Source: Coriobacteriaceae bacterium (GTDB lineage Bacteria > Actinomycetota > Coriobacteriia > Coriobacteriales > UMGS124). From it: DNA of 28,805 nucleotides. Made by a program: the position numbers and the translations under genes. Positions within the stretch are counted from its first letter, which is position 1. Each line of letters begins with the position of its first letter. Below, in pieces: positions 22,154-28,805 of the stretch. The stretch spans positions 1 through 28,805 of the forward strand of contig JAHZHK010000029.1 of NCBI GenBank assembly GCA_019420325.1, given 5' to 3'. Under the pieces are notes generated by a model. The model made no database searches and was not told the origin of the DNA. It saw only the letters and a list, made by a program, of their open reading frames with translations.

Positions 22154-24880
22154 TTAGACCTCCATCGACTCCATTATGCAGGTGATATAGGCGTTGATGC
22201 CTTCCTGGGTTAGGTGGTCGCCGTCTTCGGTGAGGTACTCGTCGTGGCCCTCGCTTGCGCTGTACCAGTCGATGAGCTGGACGTTTTCGTGCTTGTTGCA
22301 GAACTGCGCCACCAGGGCGTTGTTCGTCTGGCACCAGGACCCCGCCGAGCGGTCGTTGATGACCCACAGCCTGCGCGTGGTGTCTCCGTCTGCCACAAGC
22401 GCGTCGTAGAGCGGCTCGAGGTCGTTTGCCGTAAAAGGCTTGAGGTTGCCGACGTTCACCACCACGTCGGGGCCAAGTACCTTCTGGTCGCTGTACAGCT
22501 TGATGCGCTCGGCCGTGGCGGTAATGTCGCGCACGTCGGCCACGTCGATCATCCACTGCGGCAGGTTCGCTGCAAGCCTTTCGGCTGCGTCCATGCAGGC
22601 GGTGCTGCCCACGAGCGTCACCGGGTACACGGTGTCCTCGTGGCGCAGGGGCTTGTAGTCGATGGTGGTGTAGATGAGGTTGGCGTAGACGTTGCGACCA
22701 TCGCCGTTCAGGTGAATGCCGTCGTCGCTGACGTAGTCGTCGTGGCCCTCGCTTGCGCCGTACCAGTCGATGACGCCCACGTTGGAATATCGCTCGGCAG
22801 CGCGCCAAATTGCCTCGTTGTAACGCAGGTAGTTGGCTGCGGGTCCGCGCACGGTGATGAACCACACATGCTTGTCGGACGAGATCTCCGCCATCATTGC
22901 GTCAATGTCGTCATCAAGCAGCTGGCCGTTGGTGCCCACGCCAAAGATGACCGTGTCGCCCACTACGCCCGCGTCGCGATAGCCGATGTAGGTGTCGAGC
23001 GCCTCGAACCACTGGCGTCCGCCCGCCGAGTCGATGAGACCCTGCGGGAACATCTCATTGAGCTGGGCGTTTGCTCCCAGCGAGACCGAGTCGCCGATAA
23101 GCACCACGTCGTATGTTCCCTCAGCCAGGGGCCTGCGCAGCGACGCCTGGGTGAGCACCTTGTCCTCGGGGTTGTCGCCGTTGACGGTGACAGGCGGGAT
23201 GGCGACGCAACACGCGACGCTTGCGATGACCAGGCCGCCACATGCCGCCGTCACGAACGGGGCATGCTTCACCAGGGTGACGAAATCCTGCAGCGGGGAG
23301 GTCTTCTCTTCTTTGTACTCCTTGCCTGCGGCTTCGAGCTGGGCGCGTTCGACCTTGCTGCCGCGGCGTTTGCGCTTGGGAACGCCGTTGCGCCAGGGCA
23401 TCTCGATGAAGCGGTACGAGAGCTCGGCTACCACAAAGATGAGCGCAAGCTCGAGCAGGACGACCCACCAGGCCAGGGGCGTTGTGGAGTTGCGCTTATT
23501 GAGCAGCTCCAGGATGGGGAAATGCCACAGGTAGATGGCGTAGGAGCGCTTGCCGATCCACTCGAGCGGCTTGACGGAAAGGATGCGCGCCAGCACGGTG
23601 CCCTGCGGCACGGTGGCGGCGATGGCGCCCACGGTGATGACCGAGCACGCGAGGATGCCGCCGTAATACGAGAACGACGTGTACCCCTCGGTGAAGAGCA
23701 TCATGGCGACAAGGGCGAGCGTGCAGACCCATCCGCCCACGTTGACCAGGGCTTTCTTGCCAGTGGAAAGCATGCGTGCATCGACGCGGACCGTTTTGTC
23801 AAACGGTAGCACAAACGCCAGCCAGCAGCCGATGGTCAGGCTCATGGCGCGTGTGTCGGTGCCGTAGTAGGGACGCGACGGGTCCTCGCCGGGCACGTAC
23901 AGGTACGCCATGAGTGCGGCGGATGCCAGCGTGGCGACGATGAGGCCGATGCGGATTCCGCGCTTCGGGGCCTTCAGCTTGAGGGCCGCCAGCAAAACGA
24001 GGGGCCAAATCACGTAGAACTGCGCCTCGATGGCCAGCGACCAGAAGTGCGTGAGCGGTGAAGGCGCGCCGGCGGCGGCGAAGTACGACTCGTTTGAGAA
24101 AATCTTTGCCCAGTTGATGTACATGAAGATGCCTGGCACTATGTCTGGTCGCATCTTGGTCAGCAGGGCATGGTTGAATATGGCCATGAGCAGGGACGTT
24201 ATGACCACGAAGGCGATGACCGTGGGCATGAGGCGCCAAATGCGGCGCACCCAGTAGCGCATGACGTTGATGGTGCCACTCTTGGCGAATTCCTTGAGCA
24301 GGCCCGAGGTGGCCAGGTAGCCCGAGAGCACGAAGAGGATCGTGACGCCCAGAAGGCCGCCCTGGCACCAGCTCATGTTCATGTGGTAGAAGATGACGCC
24401 GATGGCGCAGATGGCGCGTAGACCGTCGAGCGCCTTGCTGTAAGGCTTGGCCGGGGCTGCCGCAGGGGAGCCGGATGCTGCCGCCTGTCCACTGTGGGTG
24501 CCGGAGCGGGAGAAAGTAAGATGGGTCTTGTGGTCGGCGGGGCCAGCGGTAGCATCCGCGCTGGCGCCCGCGCTCGGCGCCGCGGTTGCTGAGACGCTCG
24601 ACTTGATCAAGGTGAGCCTGCGCCTGTTGTGCCCGCGGGCGGAAGGCCGGGAGTCGGCGACAGACACAGCAGGCATGACGGGCTCGAATTGCATCGAAGA
24701 ATCCGACGCACCCGAGATGACCCTTTGCGGCGCGCGCTCGTGCAGGCCGCTCGCATAGGCGCCGCGGCTGTAGTACGAGAAGTCGTGGCCTGCCATCTCG
24801 CGTTCGTAGAGCGCGCGGAGGGCTGTGTCATCAAGCTCGTCGCCCAAGAGGGGCAACGAGGGTATGGGAACGTCATTCAT
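22154..24880 (-). CDS. Membrane acyltransferase (OafA/OatA type) with two SGNH domains
   Basis: The 908-residue protein starts with a long, probably cytoplasmic, disordered tail (1-147, rich in Ala, Ser and Pro). Residues 148-500 are an acyltransferase-3 domain with about ten membrane helices, His166 in IFYHMN and the RRIWRLMP motif near 212-219. After another membrane helix (540-560) comes an SGNH hydrolase-like domain with GDS (Ser598), GTNG (649-652) and Asp720/His723. A second copy (about 750-908) follows, with GST in place of GDS and the Asn block lost, but with its D-x-x-H at 886-889. Such proteins move acetyl groups across the membrane onto peptidoglycan or surface glycans. The ribosome site is modest (AAGG). 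It appears monocistronic. Confidence 0.88.
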   Translation of the reverse strand: MNDVPIPSLPLLGDELDDTALRALYEREMAGHDFSYYSRGAYASGLHERAPQRVISGASDSSMQFEPVMPAVSVADSRPSARGHNRRRLTLIKSSVSATAAPSAGASADATAGPADHKTHLTFSRSGTHSGQAAASGSPAAAPAKPYSKALDGLRAICAIGVIFYHMNMSWCQGGLLGVTILFVLSGYLATSGLLKEFAKSGTINVMRYWVRRIWRLMPTVIAFVVITSLLMAIFNHALLTKMRPDIVPGIFMYINWAKIFSNESYFAAAGAPSPLTHFWSLAIEAQFYVIWPLVLLAALKLKAPKRGIRIGLIVATLASAALMAYLYVPGEDPSRPYYGTDTRAMSLTIGCWLAFVLPFDKTVRVDARMLSTGKKALVNVGGWVCTLALVAMMLFTEGYTSFSYYGGILACSVITVGAIAATVPQGTVLARILSVKPLEWIGKRSYAIYLWHFPILELLNKRNSTTPLAWWVVLLELALIFVVAELSYRFIEMPWRNGVPKRKRRGSKVERAQLEAAGKEYKEEKTSPLQDFVTLVKHAPFVTAACGGLVIASVACCVAIPPVTVNGDNPEDKVLTQASLRRPLAEGTYDVVLIGDSVSLGANAQLNEMFPQGLIDSAGGRQWFEALDTYIGYRDAGVVGDTVIFGVGTNGQLLDDDIDAMMAEISSDKHVWFITVRGPAANYLRYNEAIWRAAERYSNVGVIDWYGASEGHDDYVSDDGIHLNGDGRNVYANLIYTTIDYKPLRHEDTVYPVTLVGSTACMDAAERLAANLPQWMIDVADVRDITATAERIKLYSDQKVLGPDVVVNVGNLKPFTANDLEPLYDALVADGDTTRRLWVINDRSAGSWCQTNNALVAQFCNKHENVQLIDWYSASEGHDEYLTEDGDHLTQEGINAYITCIMESMEV
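22239..22773 (-). repeat. 37-bp direct repeat inside the acyltransferase gene
   Basis: The copies lie at 22239-22275 and 22737-22773, differ at one base and are 498 bp (166 codons) apart. They encode the IDWY(S/G)ASEGHD segment of the two SGNH domains. Such high nucleotide identity at this spot suggests recent duplication or gene conversion. Confidence 0.75.
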
Positions 24881-25160
24881 GCTGCGGTCGCCTTGTCGTT
24901 TGAGCTGTGGGTAGCGACTACAGTCTAGTCCCCTACACGCTGACTTGCACCTGAAAAGAACGTGAAGAATGGGACGAGATTACGATGACCCCTTGTATCG
25001 CCAGGTAGATGGCTATGATGCAAAAATGCTGGTACAAGGCGCACTTTTTGGACACGGGAAGGCGTGCGGTGCTGTGCGATGGGGTTGTCGCATCGGCCCA
25101 CGGGAAAGCTTGTGAGATGGTCTTAGCGTTTCCCCTTGCGGTCACAGCTGTCCTCCGTTG

Positions 25161-25769
25161 TTACCCCATCGCATCAAACACGCTGCAGACGATGAATCCT
25201 AGGATTGCGCCGACGCTGGCCCCGAAGGCGACCTTGACGACGGCTTCAATCACGCGGTTCTTGCGGGCGCTGAGGCTGCGCTTGCCTGTACGGTCGACCG
25301 GCTCGCCATTGGAGAAGGCGACGATCTCGCTGTAGGTCACGAGGTCGTGGGACTTCTTGATGCGGTCACACCATACGGCCAGGGCAAAGGCGATGCCGTA
25401 AAGCACCACTGCCAGCACGAATGTCGGGGCGCTGTGCCAGCCCCAGTCGGCGCGTAGTTCCTGAAACGCTGCAAAGAATGCTGCGATGCCTAGTATTGCG
25501 AAAATCGTCATCCCGATGGCCAGGCGTTGCATGAGCGCCCAATCGTGCTTGCAGGTTTCTTCCATCTTGCTCACGTCTCCCTTGATAAGCTTGTCTACTG
25601 TTGTGTCGAACAGTGCGCTCAGCAGAAGCAGGCTCTGCACGTCGGGGTAGGTGCGGTCGGTCTCCCAGTTTGAGATGGTCTGGCGCGAGACGAATACCGC
25701 TTCGGCGAGCGCCTCCTGCGATATGCCCAGTCGTGCTCGCTGCTCTTTGATGTGCTTTGCCAATTCCAT
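25161..25769 (-). CDS. XRE-type regulator with membrane helices
   Basis: The 202-residue protein has an N-terminal XRE helix-turn-helix (residues 1-62, with LGISQEALAEAVFVSRQTIS). Membrane helices follow at about 83-103 and 115-133 and probably 178-196. It is likely anchored in the membrane with the DNA-binding head in the cytoplasm. This layout is common in Firmicutes and Actinobacteria, often near transport or stress genes; targets are unknown. The ATG at 25769 has GGAAGG about 12 bp upstream. A palindrome 135 bp upstream (25904-25921) could be its own operator. Confidence 0.85.
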   Translation of the reverse strand: MELAKHIKEQRARLGISQEALAEAVFVSRQTISNWETDRTYPDVQSLLLLSALFDTTVDKLIKGDVSKMEETCKHDWALMQRLAIGMTIFAILGIAAFFAAFQELRADWGWHSAPTFVLAVVLYGIAFALAVWCDRIKKSHDLVTYSEIVAFSNGEPVDRTGKRSLSARKNRVIEAVVKVAFGASVGAILGFIVCSVFDAMG

Positions 25770-25870
25770 CCGTCCGACTTACCTTCCCGAGTGTGTTGAT
25801 CTGCCCTGTCGTCTTGCCTGTCGACGCCTCAAAGGATGGCGTAAGGGGCTTTAGGGTACCACCGAATGCG

Positions 25871-25921
25871 TTTGACATGGGTCCGCGATAGGTGGGATGG
25901 GCCTGTCAAAATGCTTTGACA
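25871..25921. promoter_or_regulatory. TTTGACA palindrome and extra half-site
   Basis: TGTCAAA (25904-25910) and TTTGACA (25915-25921) form a perfect inverted pair around ATGC. A further TTTGACA lies at 25871-25877. This looks like a regulator-binding array upstream of the XRE gene. The -35-like TTGACA cores have no good -10 at the right spacing. Confidence 0.45.
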
Positions 25922-26038
25922 TACGTGATGAGCTGGGCTGTTGGAATTGCGTGCGGGTGGCGCTGGGTAACGAGGACCACATGGAGGAGTGGTTCGGAGC
26001 CAGCCCTGTAGCGGGTAGTTTGTTTTCACTTTCTTGCA

Positions 26039-26150
26039 TGGGAGTGCGATGGGAGTGCGGTTCGGCGGCGACTATGCCTTGCCGGGCGCAACGGAGAGCC
26101 ATCGCACTCCTACATGGGAATGCGGTACGACGGCGGCTGTGCCTGCTGGT
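26039..26150. repeat. Short inverted and diverged direct repeats in a gene-free stretch
   Basis: GGAGTGCGATGG (26041-26052) is mirrored by CCATCGCACTCC (26099-26110). In addition, the 34 bp from about 26050 recur with several changes from about 26113 (both read ATGGGA(G/A)TGCGG). No coding gene is evident between 25770 and 26462; this block and the TTTGACA array are the only clear structures. Confidence 0.55.
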
Positions 26151-26462
26151 GGTGTCGAGGAATTGGGCTTGTGTTTGGTCGCCAGTAGCCGCTGCGCGTG
26201 TGGCTCTTGTCCTACTTCGCTAACGCTTTCGTTATATTGGGCCACTTTGGCACCGTGGGGAAGCATGCTGCGCTAAGGTTTGAACGTGTAGGAGCGTGCC
26301 GTCGGGGTGCGTGCCGCTGGGCAGTCGTGTGCCCATCTCCTATTGGATTGCCGAGCGGTTCGTGCAGAAGGTTGGAGTCGGGCGTTTGAACGGCTGGTGT
26401 GCCGGTGCCTGGGGACGGCGCTGCATGCCGGCATGGCATCGCGCGTTATCGGAGGTTGTGAG

Positions 26463-27503
26463 TTGCATTTTCTTGCAGGATTTAGCCGTCAATTTATGCT
26501 GGCGCTTGGCTTGTGGCCGATTGCCTCGCTGGTGCTTACGCTGCCGGTACTTGCTATCCTGTACCGTCGCGACGGCAGGCTGCGCTTTTGGTCGGCGTTG
26601 GGAGCGTATCTAAGCGTGCTGTATTTGTTGGCGCTCATGTGCTTCACGCTGTATCCGCTGCCGTCGGGCAATACCGGTCTGGGCATCACCTACGGCGTTG
26701 CCCCGCAGCTTGATTTCTGGGTGTTTATCGACGACATCCGCCGCGACGGCAAGGTGGCGGTGCTGCAGCTTCTTGCCAATGTCGCGTTCTTCGTGCCGCT
26801 TGGCATCATTGTTGGGCGTGGTCTGCGCAAGGGCTTCGGCTGGGCACTTGTCTTGGGCTTTCTCGTGTCTCTCTTTGTGGAAACTGCCCAGCTTACGGGG
26901 CTTTTTTGGATCTATCCCTATGCCTACCGCACCTTCGATGTGGACGATCTGGCATGCAACACACTCGGGTGCGTCATCGGGTGGTGCCTGGCAGCCGTGA
27001 TCAATCGGCTGATGCCCGTGCGACGCGACGATGGGTGCGGCCTGACCGTTGAGACGCATCCCGGTATTGTGCGCCGCACGGTGGCGTTGTGCCTGGACAT
27101 GACGATCGTCGTGTCCGTGACCGGTGTCGTGTGCGCCGGCGTTCTTCTGTGCTTCGTGCTGGAGCAGATTCTTGCCGACTCGCTTACAGGCGTGAGCGCG
27201 GCTGCCGTAGGGATGTGGACGGGCGCATCCGCTAGCGATGTCAACTGGATGTTCTGGGTATTCCCGATTACATTCTTGCTGGTAGAAGTTGTTATTCCGT
27301 GGTGCCATGAGGGTAGCACGCCCGGAGGCTCCTTTGTGCGCATGACGTGCGAAGAATACCCCCGTAGACCGTTGCGCCGAGTGCTGTTCTATGCCGTGCG
27401 TCTGGCGGTGCTCGTGTGCGCGGGTATGTTCGCGCCCGTCGCGCTACCCGTGTTGGCGATCTTCTACGCCGTGACCCGCCGGATGCCATACGATTACGTG
27501 TGA
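26463..27503 (+). CDS. VanZ-like and RDD-domain fusion membrane protein
   Basis: The first half (to about 185) is a VanZ-like domain with several membrane helices. It has the family marks LLANVAFFVPLG, the Glu-Gln pair in FVETAQLTG, and YRTFDVDDLACNTLG. The second half (about 195-346) is an RDD-type membrane domain with VRRTVALCLDM and GSTPGG, a variant of the usual TPGK. VanZ gives low-level teicoplanin resistance in enterococci, but most VanZ-like proteins have no known role; RDD proteins are membrane proteins, some linked to ion transport. I favour TTG at 26463 because GGAGG stands 7 bp upstream; an ATG at 26433 without a ribosome site is the alternative. Confidence 0.85.
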   Translation: MHFLAGFSRQFMLALGLWPIASLVLTLPVLAILYRRDGRLRFWSALGAYLSVLYLLALMCFTLYPLPSGNTGLGITYGVAPQLDFWVFIDDIRRDGKVAVLQLLANVAFFVPLGIIVGRGLRKGFGWALVLGFLVSLFVETAQLTGLFWIYPYAYRTFDVDDLACNTLGCVIGWCLAAVINRLMPVRRDDGCGLTVETHPGIVRRTVALCLDMTIVVSVTGVVCAGVLLCFVLEQILADSLTGVSAAAVGMWTGASASDVNWMFWVFPITFLLVEVVIPWCHEGSTPGGSFVRMTCEEYPRRPLRRVLFYAVRLAVLVCAGMFAPVALPVLAIFYAVTRRMPYDYV

Positions 27504-27543
27504 GAGCGCTGGTTTTGCAATGGGATGGGTGCATGCTGTGAAA

Positions 27544-27600
27544 TTAGCATACATTTCAGAATTTTTAAAATCGCGCCAACTGGGGTTTTGATGATTTAAC
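27544..27600. repeat. Intergenic motif block TTAGCATACATTTC...CAACTGG...TTAAC, copy 2
   Basis: The ordered elements are TTAGCATACATTTC (27544-27557), CAACTGG (27577-27583), TTTT and TTAAC (27596-27600). They match the block at 3612-3672, with a first spacing of 33 bp against 32 bp there. The last element begins the palindrome described next. Confidence 0.55.
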
Positions 27601-27631
27601 ATACATTTCAGCTAGTGAGATGTATGTTAAA
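27595..27631. promoter_or_regulatory. Palindromic operator upstream of the GNAT gene
   Basis: TTTAACATACAT (27595-27606) and ATGTATGTTAAA (27620-27631) are perfect 12-bp inverted arms around a 13-nt spacer. The site ends 24 bp before the GNAT start codon, so a bound protein would block transcription or ribosome access. The regulator is not identified. Confidence 0.6.
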
Positions 27632-27655
27632 TGAGAGCGATAGAGGGAGACGCCC

Positions 27656-28210
27656 ATGATTCGACCTGCCACCGAAGCTGATATGCCCGCTGTGTGGGCG
27701 CTCTACAGTGACGCATGTGATGCAATGCTGGGCACGCCGTACGATTGCGAGTGGGTTATGGGTGTGCATCCCACGCGAGAGGGCCTGCTTGCATCCGTGC
27801 GGGCGGGGAACCTGTTTGTGGCATGTGAAAGTGACGGGTCGGCGACAGAGGACGGCGCAACGTCGTCGCTGTTGGGCGCCTATGTGCTCAATGACGAGCA
27901 AACCAGCGGATATGAGCATGCCGCCTGGCCGGTGGATGCAGGCCCTGAGGAAGTCGCAGTCATACATCTGCTTGTGAGCGCAGTTCAGGCTCGCGGCAAG
28001 GGGGTCGCCAGGTCGATGCTTGCCCATGCCGCTGGGGTAGCTCGAGCCCGTGGAGCTCGCGTCATACGGCTCGACGTGTTCACCAACAACATTCCTGCTA
28101 TCACCCTGTATGCGTCCGCCGGCTTCGTCGACATCGGGCCCCACGAACTCGTCCTAAGCGAAGGCCACCACCGCACCCTCAACCTGATGGAGTTGGATTT
28201 GGGGGTATAA
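27656..28210 (+). CDS. GNAT-family N-acetyltransferase
   Basis: The 184-residue protein has the GNAT fold: start IRPATEADMPAVWALYSDA, the acetyl-CoA loop in QARGKGVARSMLAHA near residues 110-124, and ITLYASAGF near the end. It would transfer an acetyl group to an amine on a small molecule or protein in the cytoplasm; the acceptor is unknown. The ATG follows AGGGAG. It lies just behind the palindrome at 27595-27631 and 36 bp before a small zinc-ribbon gene that may be cotranscribed. Confidence 0.9.
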   Translation: MIRPATEADMPAVWALYSDACDAMLGTPYDCEWVMGVHPTREGLLASVRAGNLFVACESDGSATEDGATSSLLGAYVLNDEQTSGYEHAAWPVDAGPEEVAVIHLLVSAVQARGKGVARSMLAHAAGVARARGARVIRLDVFTNNIPAITLYASAGFVDIGPHELVLSEGHHRTLNLMELDLGV

Positions 28211-28246
28211 GAAAAGTGAGTCATGGCTTACGAGAGAGGAACGTCA

Positions 28247-28489
28247 ATGGGGTTCTTTGAGGGGTTTAGGCGCGGCATGGAAGACAACTGGACGTACGAG
28301 GTGGCGGGCAAGCAGGTCACGTGCCCGCATTGCGGATGCAACGAGTTCGAGAAGTCCGAAGCGCAACTCAACACGGCTGGCCTCACGTTTCTTGATCTTG
28401 ATTGGGCCAACCGCAGCGCCACAGTTTTGATTTGCCGCAACTGCGGCCATATCGAGTGGTTCCTCGACACCAACGGCGAGTTGAGGTAG
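28247..28489 (+). CDS. Small zinc-ribbon protein (DUF2082-like)
   Basis: The 80-residue protein carries two Cys pairs, TCPHCG (Cys26, Cys29) and ICRNCGHIEWF (Cys63, Cys66), with a strand-rich middle. The pattern resembles the zinc-ribbon proteins of the DUF2082 kind, annotated as possible nucleic-acid binders. I chose ATG 28247 for the AGAGGA seven bases upstream; ATG 28223 would add 8 residues. No function can be assigned from sequence. Confidence 0.7.
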   Translation: MGFFEGFRRGMEDNWTYEVAGKQVTCPHCGCNEFEKSEAQLNTAGLTFLDLDWANRSATVLICRNCGHIEWFLDTNGELR

Positions 28490-28604
28490 AGAGGTCAGCG
28501 TGTCGTCAGCTGAGTAGCATTGGTTTGACATGCGGGCGGGCGAGCGCTTTCGTGCTGGCCCGCGTGCTGTCGAGAACCCCCACATCTTTCTGATGCAGGC
28601 AGAC

Positions 28605-28652
28605 AAAAAAATCGTCCGGCGCACGGGTGTGTTTTGGCTCGTGCGCCGGACG
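28605..28652 (-). terminator. Strong intrinsic terminator of the minus-strand gene at the right edge
   Basis: CGTCCGGCGCACG (28613-28625) and CGTGCGCCGGACG (28640-28652) form a perfect 13-bp stem. On the minus strand seven Ts (28611-28605) follow almost at once. It lies 12 bp after the stop at 28665. Confidence 0.85.
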
Positions 28653-28664
28653 TAATGGTGCGTA

Positions 28665-28805
28665 CTACAGAGTTGCGGGCACCTTCACCTGGAAGGCCCA
28701 GGCGACGTTGGTGGTCTTGTCCACGAGGACGACCGCGCCTCCGTTATGTGCGGAGATTACCTGGTCAAAGCCGAGGTTGAAGAGGTCGAGGCCGCTTGCG
28801 TCAAA
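28665..28805 (-). CDS. 3' end of an unidentified protein
   Basis: The last 46 codons of a minus-strand gene enter from the right edge and stop at TAG (28667-28665). The product ends with GGAVVLVDKTTNVAWAFQV and KVPATL, with beta-strand-like character and no family that I recognise. It is followed by a strong terminator, so it is the last gene of its unit. Confidence 0.6.
   Translation of the reverse strand, partial: FDASGLDLFNLGFDQVISAHNGGAVVLVDKTTNVAWAFQVKVPATL

Noticed and set aside
22214..23809. Plus-strand frame of about 530 codons opposite the acyltransferase
   Set aside because: Antisense to well-supported SGNH and membrane domains; no family match or membrane/soluble pattern of its own.

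Overview
The window reads as a piece of a high-GC actinobacterial chromosome, most likely from the class Coriobacteriia (Eggerthellaceae or a close relative such as Slackia or Olsenella). This is inferred from the GC-rich codon use, the clustering of Tat-exported flavoprotein reductases each paired with a LysR-type regulator, and a remnant of an Eggerthella-style LuxR regulator. No rRNA, tRNA or CRISPR array was seen.

Layout. 1-441 is the 5' part of a type I restriction specificity gene (minus strand) that runs off the left edge. 442-1361 has no intact gene: it holds a 19-bp hairpin, copy A of a 274-bp dispersed repeat and a decayed IS1595-type transposase. 1362-3569 is a flavin reductase / sugar acetyltransferase pair divergent from an AraC-type regulator. 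3736-6470 is a metal P-type ATPase divergent from a TetR-type regulator. 6471-9291 is a zone of gene decay: a ketopantoate-reductase remnant, a LuxR-tail remnant, an intact lone HipA-like kinase, copy B of the dispersed repeat and a terminator.

The core, 9292-21007, holds four exported FAD-dependent reductases of the fumarate/urocanate reductase superfamily and three LysR-type regulators. Two adjacent paralogous reductases (one with a C-terminal covalent-FMN domain, one without) face a divergent LysR gene. A second LysR gene lies just upstream of the third reductase. The fourth reductase is divergent from an unusual gene that fuses a complete LysR regulator to a 5-formyltetrahydrofolate cyclo-ligase, with an 18-bp LysR-type palindrome between them. 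None of the four reductases shows the usual fumarate-reductase Arg after the NE motif, so other electron acceptors (plant, dietary or host organic molecules) are more likely. The picture is of a lineage that expands and swaps respiratory reductases, each with its own sensor.

21126-28805 is mixed housekeeping and regulation: an XRE/zinc-ribbon/TipAS regulator, a large membrane acyltransferase with two SGNH domains (the second degenerate), a membrane-anchored XRE regulator, a VanZ-RDD fusion, a GNAT acetyltransferase behind a palindromic operator, a small zinc-ribbon protein, and the 3' end of a minus-strand gene with a strong terminator.
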